Origin: DATFVA01 sp963745945
Lineage (GTDB): Bacteria > Bacteroidota > Ignavibacteria > Ignavibacteriales > Ignavibacteriaceae
Direction of reading: 5' to 3'
Assembly (NCBI GenBank): GCA_963745945.1
Contig: CAVUZG010000002.1
Span: 1-64,000, forward strand
DNA: 64,000 nucleotides
How positions within the stretch are numbered: position 1 is the stretch's first letter; the number at the start of each line of letters is the position of its first letter. Both the position numbers and the translations under genes were made by a program. The notes below the pieces were generated by a model. That model saw only the letters and a program-made list of their open reading frames with translations. It was not told the DNA's origin and searched no databases. Below are positions 9,251-18,879 of this stretch, piece after piece.

Positions 9251-9313
9251 CATAATTACCATTTATAGGTCACAGAAATCAGCTGAATTAGTATTACAGA
9301 TGGTAGATAAAAA

Positions 9314-10375
9314 TTAAGCCGGCTGTTCATGCGTAAGACAGTGAATGGTACCCAAGCCCCATACAAGATCAACAGCATGAATACCAATTACAGGTCTGTC
9401 GCTGATCAATTCTGATAAAATGCCTAAAGCAATCCGGTCGTTCGGATCGTTAAATGTGGGAACAAGAACGGCGTAGTTTGATATATAAAAATTTGCATAA
9501 CTTGCCGGAAGTCTTTCCCCTTTAAATATAACCGGTGAAGGCATAGGTAAATCAACAACGTTTAATAAAGTCCCATTTTCCAGCTTCGCATTCTTCAGTC
9601 TCTCTTTGTTCTCTTTTAATTCAGCATAGTTCGGATCAGATTCATTTTGTTCCTGGACTAAAACGACAGTATTCTTATTTACAAAACGGCAGAGATCATC
9701 CACGTGTCCGTGCGTATCATCTCCGGCTATCCCTTTACCCAGCCAGATAGTATTTTTTATCCCCAGGTAATTATTGAATACTTCTTCATAATCCTTTTTT
9801 GTAAAATCGGGATTTCTTACCTGGATTTTTTCGTCCATCAAACACTCTTCTGTAGTAAGAAGAGTTCCACAGCCGTTTGAATCAATGCTTCCCCCTTCAA
9901 GTACAACCCGCTTTCCATCATACATTGGAATTATTTTTTTCAAACCGAGCTTTTTTGAAATAAACGCAGGGAGCTTCTCATCTTTTTTAAAGTTATCATA
10001 TTTTGCCCAGGCATTAAACCTAAAATTAACTTCTATAATTTCACTTTTATTTTTAATGAAGGCAGGTCCCGAATCTCTTATCCAGCCGCGATTAGTTTTT
10101 AATTTGTAAAATTCAAGGTTGTCAAAATTTACATCAACAGATTTCAAAACACGTTCAGTTTTTTTCTGATGACCTTTATCTTCAACAATTATTCTTACTT
10201 TTTCTCCGCGTGAAATGTATTTTACAATTTCGCCATAAACCCAGGGAATTGGATAGAATTTTCCCGGCCAGTCTTCTTTATTGTGTGGCCAGCCAATCCA
10301 GGTTGCTTCATGCTTTTCCCACTCAGCAGGAAGAGAATATTCCGAAATATTTATTTTTGTTTTCTGATTCTTCAT
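9314..10375 (-). CDS. aguA: Agmatine deiminase
   Basis: A 353-residue member of the agmatine/peptidylarginine deiminase family. It converts agmatine to N-carbamoylputrescine and ammonia. The visible family features are WIGWPHN near the N terminus, the RDSGPAF segment, the GIAGDDTHGHVDD block with substrate-binding Asp and His, and the C-terminal catalytic Cys346 in GTIHCLTHEQPA. The ATG at 10375 lies 3 bases after the aguB stop codon, so the two genes are translationally coupled. The next enzyme of the pathway is that neighbour. Confidence 0.93.
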   Translation of the reverse strand: MKNQKTKINISEYSLPAEWEKHEATWIGWPHNKEDWPGKFYPIPWVYGEIVKYISRGEKVRIIVEDKGHQKKTERVLKSVDVNFDNLEFYKLKTNRGWIRDSGPAFIKNKSEIIEVNFRFNAWAKYDNFKKDEKLPAFISKKLGLKKIIPMYDGKRVVLEGGSIDSNGCGTLLTTEECLMDEKIQVRNPDFTKKDYEEVFNNYLGIKNTIWLGKGIAGDDTHGHVDDLCRFVNKNTVVLVQEQNESDPNYAELKENKERLKNAKLENGTLLNVVDLPMPSPVIFKGERLPASYANFYISNYAVLVPTFNDPNDRIALGILSELISDRPVIGIHAVDLVWGLGTIHCLTHEQPA

Positions 10376-10378
10376 CTT

Positions 10379-11281
10379 CTAATCAAGAAACCGTTTATCG
10401 ATTCCCAAATAAGAATCAATCCTTCTGTCACGAAGGAAGGGCCAGTTTCTCCTAATGTATTCAATTCTTTCATTATCAACTTCAGCAAGAATGATTTCCT
10501 CTTTATCGGCAGATGCTTCCGCGATGATAATTCCCTGCGGATCTGCTACAAAAGAAGATCCCCAGAATTCAATTCCTGCGGAATTTTTTTCAGCTTTTTC
10601 TAAACCGACTCGGTTAACCGCAGCAACGTAAATTCCGTTTGCAATTGCGTGCCCTCTCTGAATCGTCTGCCACGAATCAAACTGCGGCTTACCATGCTCT
10701 TCCTTTTCATAAGGATGCCAGCCAATTGCAGTAGGATAAAAGATAACACTTGCGCCTTTTAAAGCTGTTATTCTTGCTCCTTCAGGATACCATTGATCCC
10801 AGCAAACGAGTGTACCGACATTGCCAAATTCAGTTTTAAAAGATTTATACCCGAGATCGCCGGGAGTAAAATAAAATTTTTCATAATAAGCAGGATCATC
10901 AGGGATGTGCATTTTACGATACAGACCGGATACGTCTCCTTTTGTATTTATCATTGCAACAGTGTTGTGGTAAACTCCACGGGCTCTTTTTTCAAAAAGT
11001 GAAGACACAATAACAACTTTATATTTCCTTGCGGCTTTTCCCAACGCTTCTGTTGAGGGTCCTGGTATTTTTTCAGCCAGATTAAAATTTTCTATATCTT
11101 CTTTTTGACAAAAGTATTGTGTCTTAAATAATTCCGGAAGACAAATTACTTTTGCTCCTTTCTTTGCAGCTTTCCCAACCCAATCAACAGCTTTCTTTAA
11201 ATTTTCATCGGGATTTTTTGAGAGTGACATCTGTAAAAGTCCAATAGTAAATTTTGTTACGGAATTTATTTTTTTACTCAT
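10379..11281 (-). CDS. aguB: N-carbamoylputrescine amidase
   Basis: A 300-residue carbon-nitrogen hydrolase. The nitrilase-superfamily catalytic triad is visible as Glu50 (CLPELF), Lys123 (YRKMHIP) and Cys160 (LVCWDQWYPE). It hydrolyses N-carbamoylputrescine to putrescine, CO2 and ammonia. Pairing with agmatine deiminase makes the assignment firm. Together they give an arginine-agmatine route to polyamines; no arginine decarboxylase is in the window. It lies 20 bases after a MORN-repeat gene, which may place it in the same transcript. Confidence 0.93.
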   Translation of the reverse strand: MSKKINSVTKFTIGLLQMSLSKNPDENLKKAVDWVGKAAKKGAKVICLPELFKTQYFCQKEDIENFNLAEKIPGPSTEALGKAARKYKVVIVSSLFEKRARGVYHNTVAMINTKGDVSGLYRKMHIPDDPAYYEKFYFTPGDLGYKSFKTEFGNVGTLVCWDQWYPEGARITALKGASVIFYPTAIGWHPYEKEEHGKPQFDSWQTIQRGHAIANGIYVAAVNRVGLEKAEKNSAGIEFWGSSFVADPQGIIIAEASADKEEIILAEVDNERIEYIRRNWPFLRDRRIDSYLGIDKRFLD

Positions 11282-11301
11282 AACAACCCTGTTAATTTAT
11301 T

Positions 11302-12234
11302 TCATTTCTGTTCGGAAATTTTCTTATCGGAAATGAGTTTTCCTTCTAGGGAATATTCTTTGCTATTTTTAAGTGTTCCTTCATCGTAAGTTTCAATATA
11401 CCATAAAGATCCGTTATCGCGGTAAATTTTTGTATCCCCCCCAAGTCTGTTTTCATCATAATGCTGCTGGGACCATAGTGTGCCGTTTTCATAGTAAGCT
11501 TTTGCAGGTCCTTCTTTTAATCCGTTCTCATATCTAATTTCTGATTTTAGATTCCCATTTTCATAATACTCTTTGATGATTCCATTTAACTGTGAGAAAT
11601 TATAATTTTTTTCAGCTTTTAATTTTCCATCAGGATAATATTCTTCAGCAGGTCCTGTCATGTTTCCTTCGGAATAATTATACTTTCCCTTCAACGCACC
11701 ATTTTCGTAATACCAGTTTGTTCTGCCTGATTGTACATCGTGCAGATATTCCGCTTCAACTTTCAATCCGCCTTCGGGATAAAATTCTTTGGCAGTTCCT
11801 TCGCGTAATCCATTTTTATAAAAATACAGCGAATTCAGATTACCGTTTTCAAACCATGTTTTAATTGTGTCTGTAAAAACTCCCTTGTTATAGTGTCCAC
11901 TTTCTTTAAGAACTCCTGATGGATAATAAGTTGTATAAACACCATTCAGCTTATTATTGTCATAATTCAAAATTTCTTTTAAAATACCGGTGGGGTAATA
12001 GCTGTTGTTAATACTGTCTTTCATCCCGTTTTTATAATTTCTAACCTCTTTTAGAATTCCTGACTGATAATAGTATCTTGCCTCTCCATTCAGTTTACCG
12101 TTTTCATATGTTTCCGATTGTTTTATTGTTCCGTCAGGATAGTTTTCCTTTATAACTCCATCCTGAGAATAAATAATAACATTTACAAGTAAAATAAGCA
12201 GACACAATAATTTAAAAACCGATTGATGAAACAA
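11302..12234 (-). CDS. Exported MORN_2-repeat protein (YwqK-like), downstream copy
   Basis: A 310-residue protein made of about twelve MORN_2 repeats with the pattern Y..G.LK.E..Y.NG...G (for example YYENGNLKSEIRYENGLKEG). A hydrophobic segment near the N terminus (VFKLLCLLILLVNVIIYSQ) looks like a signal peptide. I place the start at TTG 12234 because SD AAGGAGGG (12239-12246) lies four bases upstream. An in-frame ATG at 12252 has no SD and would make a 41-base overlap with the gene before. Such repeats are often annotated as 'YwqK antitoxin', but no toxin is adjacent. Its partner is the longer repeat protein upstream. Confidence 0.82.
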   Translation of the reverse strand: MFHQSVFKLLCLLILLVNVIIYSQDGVIKENYPDGTIKQSETYENGKLNGEARYYYQSGILKEVRNYKNGMKDSINNSYYPTGILKEILNYDNNKLNGVYTTYYPSGVLKESGHYNKGVFTDTIKTWFENGNLNSLYFYKNGLREGTAKEFYPEGGLKVEAEYLHDVQSGRTNWYYENGALKGKYNYSEGNMTGPAEEYYPDGKLKAEKNYNFSQLNGIIKEYYENGNLKSEIRYENGLKEGPAKAYYENGTLWSQQHYDENRLGGDTKIYRDNGSLWYIETYDEGTLKNSKEYSLEGKLISDKKISEQK

Positions 12235-13552
12235 GTTTCCCTCCTTCGTCATAAACTTTACTTGTTTGAAGAACTCCGTCCTTATAAAATTCTTCTTTCT
12301 TCAATTTACCATTTTGAAAATAATCTCTCACCAAATTATCCAGTTCACCGTCAGCATAATTCTCTTCACGCTGCAATGATCCATCTTTATAATAATAAAA
12401 TTTTGGTCCCTGTAGGTTCCCATTAACATAAGAGCATTTGGATTCAAGCGTGCCGATTTCATAAAAAGTTTTTAATTCACCGGTCTGAACATCTTCGTTA
12501 AAATGTTTCACAAATTTCACATTTCCGTTTTCATAATAAGCAAGGTAAATACCATTTTTCTTGTTATCACCGTAATCCACTTCTGATTCAATTAAACCAT
12601 CCTGGTAGTAATTCCTTGTTATTCCTGTTCTTATTCCGTGCAGGTAATCCACAGATGATTGCAAAACCCCATTTTCATAATAAGAATTTGATCTGTCATT
12701 TAATGTATCATTTTCATAGTGGTATTCATTTTTCAGAAAACCACTTTCATAATAATATTTCGCAAAGTTTTCTTTTTTACCGTCTTTATAATATATCTCA
12801 CTTTTCAGAGAGCCATTATCATAATACTGCCTGTCAGTATTTTCCTTTGCTTCAATTTTCCCCAAATAATCATAACGAACCCTGTCCTTAATTTCACCGT
12901 TTTCATAAGTATCTATCACCCGGATTTCACCCGCAGAATCGTACAATTTAACTTCACCGACGATCTTATCATTTTTAAAATAAGCATCAACCGCAACTTT
13001 ACCATTTTCATGATATACTTTGGTAGGACCTTCCATCACACCATTATTAAAAGTTTTCTCAACTTCAACTGCACCTGATTTATAAAATGTTTTTGAAACA
13101 CCCTGTAAAAGTCCGATTACATAATTCCATTCACCCTGAAGTTCACCAGTTTTATAATATGTGTAAGTTGTTCCATCTAGAACACCATGATAATAGTTTT
13201 GTTTTGCCCATAGTTCACCTGATTCGTAGTACCAGAATGAAGTATCTTCTTTTACACCATCTTTATAATTCCATTCTGTGCTAACCTTGCCGTCTTCAAA
13301 ATACCAGGTTTGCATTCCCTCTTCTTTACCTTCAAAATAATGCCAGCGTTTCCACAATTTACCATTCGAATAGAACTCTAGATAATCCCCATGCAACTTT
13401 CCATGCCAGTAAGTTCCCTGGGTTTTTACATTTCCGTTTGGGTAATAGGTCTTCTTAAATTTTCCCGTCGAATCAACCTGAGCTGAAATAATGGAAGTTA
13501 GGGAGAAAAAGATAAGAATGTAGAAAAGAAAAATTCTGAATATTTTCTGCAT
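12212..13552 (-). CDS. Exported MORN_2-repeat protein (YwqK-like), upstream copy
   Basis: A 446-residue protein with a signal peptide (FRIFLFYILIFFSLTSIISAQ) followed by about 17 MORN_2 repeats. Most repeats are spaced exactly 24 residues apart, counted from the glycine of each Y..NG turn, with one shortened unit near residues 210-235. This predicts one long beta-hairpin solenoid in the periplasm or on the surface. MORN_2 repeats have no single known biochemical role. It precedes a shorter repeat protein and overlaps it by 23 bases, which suggests tandem duplication and coupled translation. The ATG at 13552 has only a weak SD. Confidence 0.82.
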   Translation of the reverse strand: MQKIFRIFLFYILIFFSLTSIISAQVDSTGKFKKTYYPNGNVKTQGTYWHGKLHGDYLEFYSNGKLWKRWHYFEGKEEGMQTWYFEDGKVSTEWNYKDGVKEDTSFWYYESGELWAKQNYYHGVLDGTTYTYYKTGELQGEWNYVIGLLQGVSKTFYKSGAVEVEKTFNNGVMEGPTKVYHENGKVAVDAYFKNDKIVGEVKLYDSAGEIRVIDTYENGEIKDRVRYDYLGKIEAKENTDRQYYDNGSLKSEIYYKDGKKENFAKYYYESGFLKNEYHYENDTLNDRSNSYYENGVLQSSVDYLHGIRTGITRNYYQDGLIESEVDYGDNKKNGIYLAYYENGNVKFVKHFNEDVQTGELKTFYEIGTLESKCSYVNGNLQGPKFYYYKDGSLQREENYADGELDNLVRDYFQNGKLKKEEFYKDGVLQTSKVYDEGGKLVSSIGF

Positions 13553-13591
13553 TAAATAGGGACTAATTCTTTTTAATTGAATAACTTAATA

Positions 13592-13599
13592 CAAAGTTA
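13592..13599 (-). promoter_or_regulatory. Candidate -7 element for the MORN/agu operon
   Basis: The minus strand reads TAACTTTG, a perfect match to the Bacteroidota -7 consensus TAnnTTTG. The -33 position about 20 bases upstream reads only GTT, so the match is partial. It predicts a start near 13585, about 33 bases before the ATG at 13552. Confidence 0.35.
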
Positions 13600-13667
13600 A
13601 AATTATTCTCTTATAAGAAAAACGGATAAAAGAGTGCATAAATAAAATTTAACTTAGCTGAAATAAA

Positions 13668-13696
13668 TTGATATTCTATTTCGATTAAGATATTTT
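13668..13696 (+). promoter_or_regulatory. Candidate promoter of mutS
   Basis: TTGATA (13668-13673) and TATTTT (13691-13696) are separated by 17 bases. This fits a sigma70-type promoter and also the TTG-N20-TAnn layout seen elsewhere in the window. It lies about 25 bases before the mutS start, whose SD is AAAAGG. It was identified from consensus only. Confidence 0.35.
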
Positions 13697-13718
13697 AATT
13701 TTTTATTTTAAAAGGTAT

Positions 13719-16334
13719 ATGCAGCAGCAAACTCCCTTAATGACTCAGTATTACAAGGTAAAGGAAGCTAATCCCGACACTATCCTTCTTTTCAGGATCG
13801 GAGACTTCTTTGAGACTTTTGACCAGGATGCTAAAATAGCCTCAAAAGTTTTAGGGATAACCTTAACCAGAAGAGCAAATGGTGCTGCCGGGGATGTTCC
13901 GCTTGCAGGATTCCCGCATCACGCAATTGATACATATCTTCCCAAACTTGTGCGCGCAGGTTACAGGGTGGCGGTCTGTGAGCAGGTTGAAAATCCGAAA
14001 TTTGCTAAAGGCATTGTTAAACGCGAAGTAATTGAGGTGGTTACTCCGGGAGTAACACTTTCCGATAAACTTCTTGATCATAAAAAAAATAATTATCTTC
14101 TTTCAATTTATAAAAAGGATGAAATAGCCGGGCTTTCATTCTGCGATATTTCAACGGGTGAGTTTTATTGTTTTGAAATTCCGGCCTCAATGATTGGACA
14201 GCAGGTTGAATCAATCTCACCTGCAGAGATACTTGTTCAGAAAAGAGAGAAAGAATACCTGACTAGTCTTGTGAATAAAATTAATCCATCGATAAGAATA
14301 ACAAAACTTGACGACTGGATTTTTAATTTTGAATACGCTAAAGATCTTTTACTGATGCAGTTCAAAACTGTTAACCTTAAAGGATTTGGAGTTGAAGCAC
14401 TGACAGCGGGAATAATTTCCTGCGGTGCTGTTCTTAATTATCTGCAGGAAACTCAAAAAGCAAATTTATCACACCTGAACAAGGTTTCAATTTATAATCC
14501 ATCCGAATATATGGCACTGGATTATTCAACTAAAAGAAACCTTGAAATAACTTATTCGATGCAGGACGGAGGACGTGAAGGTTCCCTGATTGATATCCTG
14601 GATAAAACCAATACTGCAATGGGTGGAAGACTTTTAAAAAAATGGATAACCTCCCCTCTTATCACACTTGAACCAATATTAAAACGACAGGAAAGTGTTG
14701 AGGAACTTCTAAAGAAAAAAAACCTGAGAAGGAAGCTTGGAAATGAATTAAAGGAAATCGGGGATCTTGAAAGGTTGATTTCCAAAGTCTGCACCGGACG
14801 TGCTAATCCCAGGGAAATTGTAGCTCTTAAATCTTCATTAAAGAAAATTCCGTTAATAAAAAATCTTCTCAGTGAGACGGAAATAAAAACATTATCACAA
14901 TTAAATGAAAATCTGCTTCAACTGGAAAAACTTGTTGATAAAATTGAGAAAGCAATAGTGGATTCTCCCCCCCTTAGTCTCACAGATGGCGGAGTTATTA
15001 AATCGGGATTCAGCATTGAGCTCGATGAGCTTAGAGACATTTCATTACACGGCAAGGACTGGATAGCAAATCTGCAGAAAAGTGAGAGAGAACGGACTAA
15101 TATTTCCTCACTAAAGGTCAATTACAATAGGGTTTTCGGTTATTATATTGAAGTAAGCAATGCACACAAAGAAAAGATTCCGGATAATTATGTAAGAAAG
15201 CAAACACTCGTTAATTCTGAAAGATATATTACTCCGGAACTGAAAAGCTATGAAGATAAGATACTTAATGCCGAAGAAAAAATTTACGATCTTGAATCAC
15301 AATTATTTAATGAGATCCGGTTAACTGCTGCAGATGAGGCAGAGTCGATTCAGCAGAATGCCAGGATGATAGCAATGCTGGATTGCTTTATTTCGTTCGC
15401 TGAATGTGCTGAAGAATATAAATACTCCAAACCTCTCCTCGATGAAGAAGACAGAATTGAGATCACTGATGGAAGACACCCGGTTGTGGAACGAATACTT
15501 CCACCAGGCGAAAAGTATACTCCTAACAGTTGCAAAATTAATAATGAAGAAAACCAGATAATTATTCTTACCGGTCCGAATATGGCTGGAAAATCTGTTT
15601 ATTTACGTCAGCTCGGACTTATAATTCTGCTTGCTCAGATTGGTTCTTTTGTTCCGGCTAAAGAAGCTCATATAGGATTAGTTGACAGGATATTTACGAG
15701 GGTTGGTGCAAGTGATAATATTTCTGCCGGAGAGAGTACATTCCTTGTAGAAATGCAGGAAGCCGCAAACATTTTAAATAATGCAACTTCAAAAAGTCTG
15801 ATACTACTTGATGAAATAGGAAGAGGGACAAGTACGTTTGATGGAATTTCAATTGCGTGGGCAATAACAGAATATCTGCATGAAAATCCTGAACTCTCTG
15901 CAAAAACATTATTTGCAACTCATTACCACGAACTAAATGAAATGGCTGAGATTTTTCCGCGAATTAAAAATTATAAAGTGGAAGTTCGTGAATATGACGA
16001 TAAAGTAATTTTTTTACATAAAGTAAACCCTGGTAGTGCCGACCATAGTTATGGGATTCAGGTTGCGCAGATGGCAGGGCTCCCTGTATTTGTAACAAAC
16101 CGTGCAAAAGAAGTTTTGCAAAATCTGGAAAGTAAAGAACTAACACCTTATGAAGAGAAAAAAGAAAAACTTAAAAAGTTGAAAGAGAAGGACGATTTAC
16201 AAATCAGTTTGTTCGAAATGAAAGACGACAAAATCAGAAATGAAATTGATGAAATTGAAATAAATAATCTTACTCCTCTAGAAGCTCTTAACAAACTAAG
16301 TGAATTAAAAAAGAAAGTAAAAGAGAAAACCTGA
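13719..16334 (+). CDS. mutS: DNA mismatch repair protein MutS
   Basis: A full-length MutS1 of 871 residues. The N-terminal mismatch-recognition domain has the intercalating Phe and its Glu (GDFFETF, Phe30 and Glu32). The connector, core and clamp domains follow. The ABC-type ATPase has Walker A GPNMAGKS (619-626), Walker B LLLDEIGRGTS (Asp698) and the FATHYHEL motif. It binds mismatches and small loops and recruits MutL; mutL is not in this window. A charged C-terminal tail (EKKEKLKKLKEKDD...) precedes the short end domain. Its stop overlaps the start of the next gene by one base (TGATG). Confidence 0.97.
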   Translation: MQQQTPLMTQYYKVKEANPDTILLFRIGDFFETFDQDAKIASKVLGITLTRRANGAAGDVPLAGFPHHAIDTYLPKLVRAGYRVAVCEQVENPKFAKGIVKREVIEVVTPGVTLSDKLLDHKKNNYLLSIYKKDEIAGLSFCDISTGEFYCFEIPASMIGQQVESISPAEILVQKREKEYLTSLVNKINPSIRITKLDDWIFNFEYAKDLLLMQFKTVNLKGFGVEALTAGIISCGAVLNYLQETQKANLSHLNKVSIYNPSEYMALDYSTKRNLEITYSMQDGGREGSLIDILDKTNTAMGGRLLKKWITSPLITLEPILKRQESVEELLKKKNLRRKLGNELKEIGDLERLISKVCTGRANPREIVALKSSLKKIPLIKNLLSETEIKTLSQLNENLLQLEKLVDKIEKAIVDSPPLSLTDGGVIKSGFSIELDELRDISLHGKDWIANLQKSERERTNISSLKVNYNRVFGYYIEVSNAHKEKIPDNYVRKQTLVNSERYITPELKSYEDKILNAEEKIYDLESQLFNEIRLTAADEAESIQQNARMIAMLDCFISFAECAEEYKYSKPLLDEEDRIEITDGRHPVVERILPPGEKYTPNSCKINNEENQIIILTGPNMAGKSVYLRQLGLIILLAQIGSFVPAKEAHIGLVDRIFTRVGASDNISAGESTFLVEMQEAANILNNATSKSLILLDEIGRGTSTFDGISIAWAITEYLHENPELSAKTLFATHYHELNEMAEIFPRIKNYKVEVREYDDKVIFLHKVNPGSADHSYGIQVAQMAGLPVFVTNRAKEVLQNLESKELTPYEEKKEKLKKLKEKDDLQISLFEMKDDKIRNEIDEIEINNLTPLEALNKLSELKKKVKEKT

Positions 16335-16948
16335 TGAAACCAATAATTTTATTCGGAATTATTTCTTTTTCCCTTCTGCTTTTTTCATGTGGAAAAAAGT
16401 ACACTCCGGAAGAAGAACAATATATTAAAGAGGTTCAGCAGTACAGACAGAAAAAAAATGATTATATGAAAAACACACCAACTTCTCCATTTAATCATGA
16501 TTCTACTGTACAATTTAGTCCATTAAAATATTACCCTGTAGATCCCGCATTTGTTTTTAAAAGTAAGCTGCAGGAATATCCGCTAAAAGATACAATAACG
16601 ATTTATGGAACCAAAGGTGAAGAGAGGAAGGTTGTCAGATATGGATTTGTTACTTTTAATTATAAAAATCAGTCTTACAAAGTAAATGTATATAAAGGTA
16701 CAACATCCGGAGGCAAAGAATATTACAGCATCTGGTTTACTGATAATACGACGGGAAATCAAACATATGGCGTTGGACGTTATATTGATTTTGATATAAA
16801 CCCTGATAGTAATTATGTTTACACTATCGATTTTAACCTGGCTTACAATCCTTATTGTGCATACAGTGCTAAGTATTCGTGTGCCATCCCAACCAAAGAG
16901 GATCACCTTGACCTTGCGGTAACTGCCGGGGAGAAAAAATTTCACTAA
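16334..16948 (+). CDS. DUF1684 lipoprotein
   Basis: A 204-residue lipoprotein. The signal peptide ends in the lipobox FSCG (Cys19). The mature region matches the DUF1684 pattern: Y....R..K..., then FVFKSKLQEYPLKDTITIYGTKGEERKVVRYGFVTF, then YYSIWFTDNTTGNQTYGVGRYIDF and a C-terminal DFNLAYNPYCAYS..Y.C..P motif. The family has no assigned biochemical function. The ATG shares a base with the mutS stop codon, so translation is probably coupled, although there is no clear functional link. The gene ends 20 bases before DAHP synthase. Confidence 0.87.
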   Translation: MKPIILFGIISFSLLLFSCGKKYTPEEEQYIKEVQQYRQKKNDYMKNTPTSPFNHDSTVQFSPLKYYPVDPAFVFKSKLQEYPLKDTITIYGTKGEERKVVRYGFVTFNYKNQSYKVNVYKGTTSGGKEYYSIWFTDNTTGNQTYGVGRYIDFDINPDSNYVYTIDFNLAYNPYCAYSAKYSCAIPTKEDHLDLAVTAGEKKFH

Positions 16949-16968
16949 GTTGATTGCGGAGTATTATA

Positions 16969-17985
16969 GTGGTTGTTGTACTTGAAAAAAATGTCTCTGA
17001 TTCCCAGTTAGAAAATATTATTAGTCACCTTGAAGGTTTTGGATTTTCCGTTCATAAATCAACAGGTGATGAACAAATTGTGCTTGGTGCTATAGGGGTA
17101 AAACCTGAATTTGATATCCGGAAAGTAAAAATTCTGGACGGAGTTGCTGATGTATTTCGGATAACAGAGCCTTTCAAACTTGCAAGCAGGACATATAAAA
17201 AAGAGGATACGGTTCTGAAAATAAAAGACGTTGAAATAGGCGGTAAAGAAGTAATAGTTATAGCCGGACCCTGCTCCATTGAAAGTGAAGATCAGATTTT
17301 TAAGCTGGCAAAAATTGTTTCTGATGCAGGAGCGAAAATTTTAAGGGGCGGAGCTTTTAAACCCCGGACTTCCCCTTATTCTTTTCAGGGGCTGGGAGAA
17401 GAAGGTTTAAAAATGATGAGATCTGCTGCTGATGAAAACAATCTTTTAATGATTACTGAAGTATTGGAAATAAATCACATTCCGCTTGTTGAAAAGTACA
17501 CTGATATTTTCCAGGTTGGAGCAAGAAATATGCAAAATTTTTCTTTACTCAGGGAAATAGGAAAAGCATCTAAACCGGTAATGTTGAAAAGAGGATTGGC
17601 TGCCACGATTGATGACCTTCTTATGTCTGCCGAATATGTACTCGTCAATGGAAATGAAAAAGTAATGCTTTGTGAAAGAGGTATCAGAACTTTTGAAACA
17701 AATACACGAAATACCTTTGATCTATCTGCTATCCCGGTGATTCACAAACGAAGTCACCTTCCGGTAGTTGCTGATCCTTCTCATGCAACAGGAATGCGCG
17801 ATAAAGTCTTACCTATGGCACGGGCAGCAGTCGCTGCCGGCTGCGATGCACTGATGATCGAGATTCATCATGACCCTGAAAATGCATTATCTGATGGACC
17901 CCAGGCTATACTTCCAGATGATTTCACTGTGTTGATGCAACAGATTAAGGCGATCGCAGAAGTAATTGGAAGAAAAATTTCATGA
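16969..17985 (+). CDS. aroF: 3-deoxy-7-phosphoheptulonate synthase (type I beta DAHP synthase)
   Basis: This enzyme condenses phosphoenolpyruvate with erythrose 4-phosphate, the first step of the shikimate pathway. I choose the GTG at 16969 because SD GCGGAG (16956-16961) lies seven bases upstream and the protein then has 338 residues, the usual length. An in-frame TTG at 16954 lacks an SD. An N-terminal ferredoxin-like regulatory domain (about 1-70) precedes the barrel. Visible active-site segments are AGPCSIES (about 100-106), KPRTSPYSFQG, metal-binding VADPSHATG and the C-terminal EIHHDPENALSDG. Confidence 0.94.
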   Translation: MVVVLEKNVSDSQLENIISHLEGFGFSVHKSTGDEQIVLGAIGVKPEFDIRKVKILDGVADVFRITEPFKLASRTYKKEDTVLKIKDVEIGGKEVIVIAGPCSIESEDQIFKLAKIVSDAGAKILRGGAFKPRTSPYSFQGLGEEGLKMMRSAADENNLLMITEVLEINHIPLVEKYTDIFQVGARNMQNFSLLREIGKASKPVMLKRGLAATIDDLLMSAEYVLVNGNEKVMLCERGIRTFETNTRNTFDLSAIPVIHKRSHLPVVADPSHATGMRDKVLPMARAAVAAGCDALMIEIHHDPENALSDGPQAILPDDFTVLMQQIKAIAEVIGRKIS

Positions 17986-18054
17986 AAACATTCTGAATCT
18001 TTTCTGCAAAAATTAAGTAATCCCATTAACCCCGTAAATTATCGTGAGTAAATT

Positions 18055-18780
18055 TTGAAAGAAGAATATCATAAATGGCGGACACAATATCTTAATCGTG
18101 ATTTTGAACTTCTTGTCTTCGGACATTCGGGCTTCCCTGTAATCGCTTTCCCAACCTCACGGGCAAGATATTATGAATTAAAAGATTTTGGACTGATAAA
18201 TTCTGCAGCTCATTTAATTGAATCGGGACACGTTAAAATATATTGTCCTGATGGCATTGATTCTGACAGCTGGTATAACTATTCAATTCATCCTGCAGAC
18301 AGAGTTAAAACACATAACGGGTATGAAAATGTAATTTTAAATGATGTTATTGAATTTGCAAAACATGAAACAGGTTTTGACAAAGTTGCTCTGGCCGGAG
18401 CAAGTTTCGGAGCATACCACGCCGCAAATATTGCATTCCGTTTTCCCGATAAAGTAAGTTACCTCTTTTGCTTGGGTGGAGCATATGATATCAAACAATT
18501 TATTATGGGCTATTATGATGATAACTGTTATTTTAATAACCCGCCTGATTACCTGCCGAACCTGAATGATGAATGGTATCTTAATAAAATTAGGAATATA
18601 GGAATTATTCTGGGTACAGGAGAGAAGGATATTTGCCTTCAGGATAACATTAATCTCTCCGGTATTCTGAAAGGTAAAGGAATTGAACATTGGCTTGATG
18701 TTCGACGGGGAGCGTTACACGACTGGCCATGGTGGAGGGAAATGTTTCCGGAATATCTTTCACAGATCAGATATTTTTAA
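18055..18780 (+). CDS. Esterase family alpha/beta hydrolase
   Basis: A 241-residue cytoplasmic hydrolase without a signal peptide. The nucleophile elbow is GASFG (Ser117), and His222 in LHDWPWW is a good third member of the triad. An Asp in the GTGEKD segment near residue 196 probably completes it. It fits the esterase (PF00756-type) family, whose members hydrolyse or transfer acyl groups. The start is TTG at 18055 with a weak upstream GTGAG. A promoter and 99 bases separate it from the following ligase genes, so it may be a separate unit, but it sits at the head of the amide-ligase cluster and could release or trim its product. Confidence 0.82.
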   Translation: MKEEYHKWRTQYLNRDFELLVFGHSGFPVIAFPTSRARYYELKDFGLINSAAHLIESGHVKIYCPDGIDSDSWYNYSIHPADRVKTHNGYENVILNDVIEFAKHETGFDKVALAGASFGAYHAANIAFRFPDKVSYLFCLGGAYDIKQFIMGYYDDNCYFNNPPDYLPNLNDEWYLNKIRNIGIILGTGEKDICLQDNINLSGILKGKGIEHWLDVRRGALHDWPWWREMFPEYLSQIRYF

Positions 18781-18795
18781 TCTCGCTTTAGTTGA

Positions 18796-18826
18796 TTGTA
18801 ATTCATTTATTTAATTTTTACTTTAA
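18796..18826 (+). promoter_or_regulatory. Candidate promoter of the amide-ligase operon
   Basis: TTG (18796-18798), a 20-base spacer and TACTTTAA (18819-18826) fit the Bacteroidota -33/-7 layout. A start near 18833 would give a leader of about 47 bases before the ATG at 18880, which has an AGGA SD. This suggests that the four ligase/amidotransferase genes form their own transcript. Confidence 0.4.
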
Positions 18827-18879
18827 ATTTTAGTTTACAAACATTTCATTTATCACCCTCATTAAACAGGATAATTTCT

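Noticed and set aside
11302..13552. MORN_2/YwqK proteins as the antitoxin of a toxin-antitoxin system
   Set aside because: No toxin gene is adjacent and both proteins have signal-peptide-like N termini. The label is only a database convention for the repeats.
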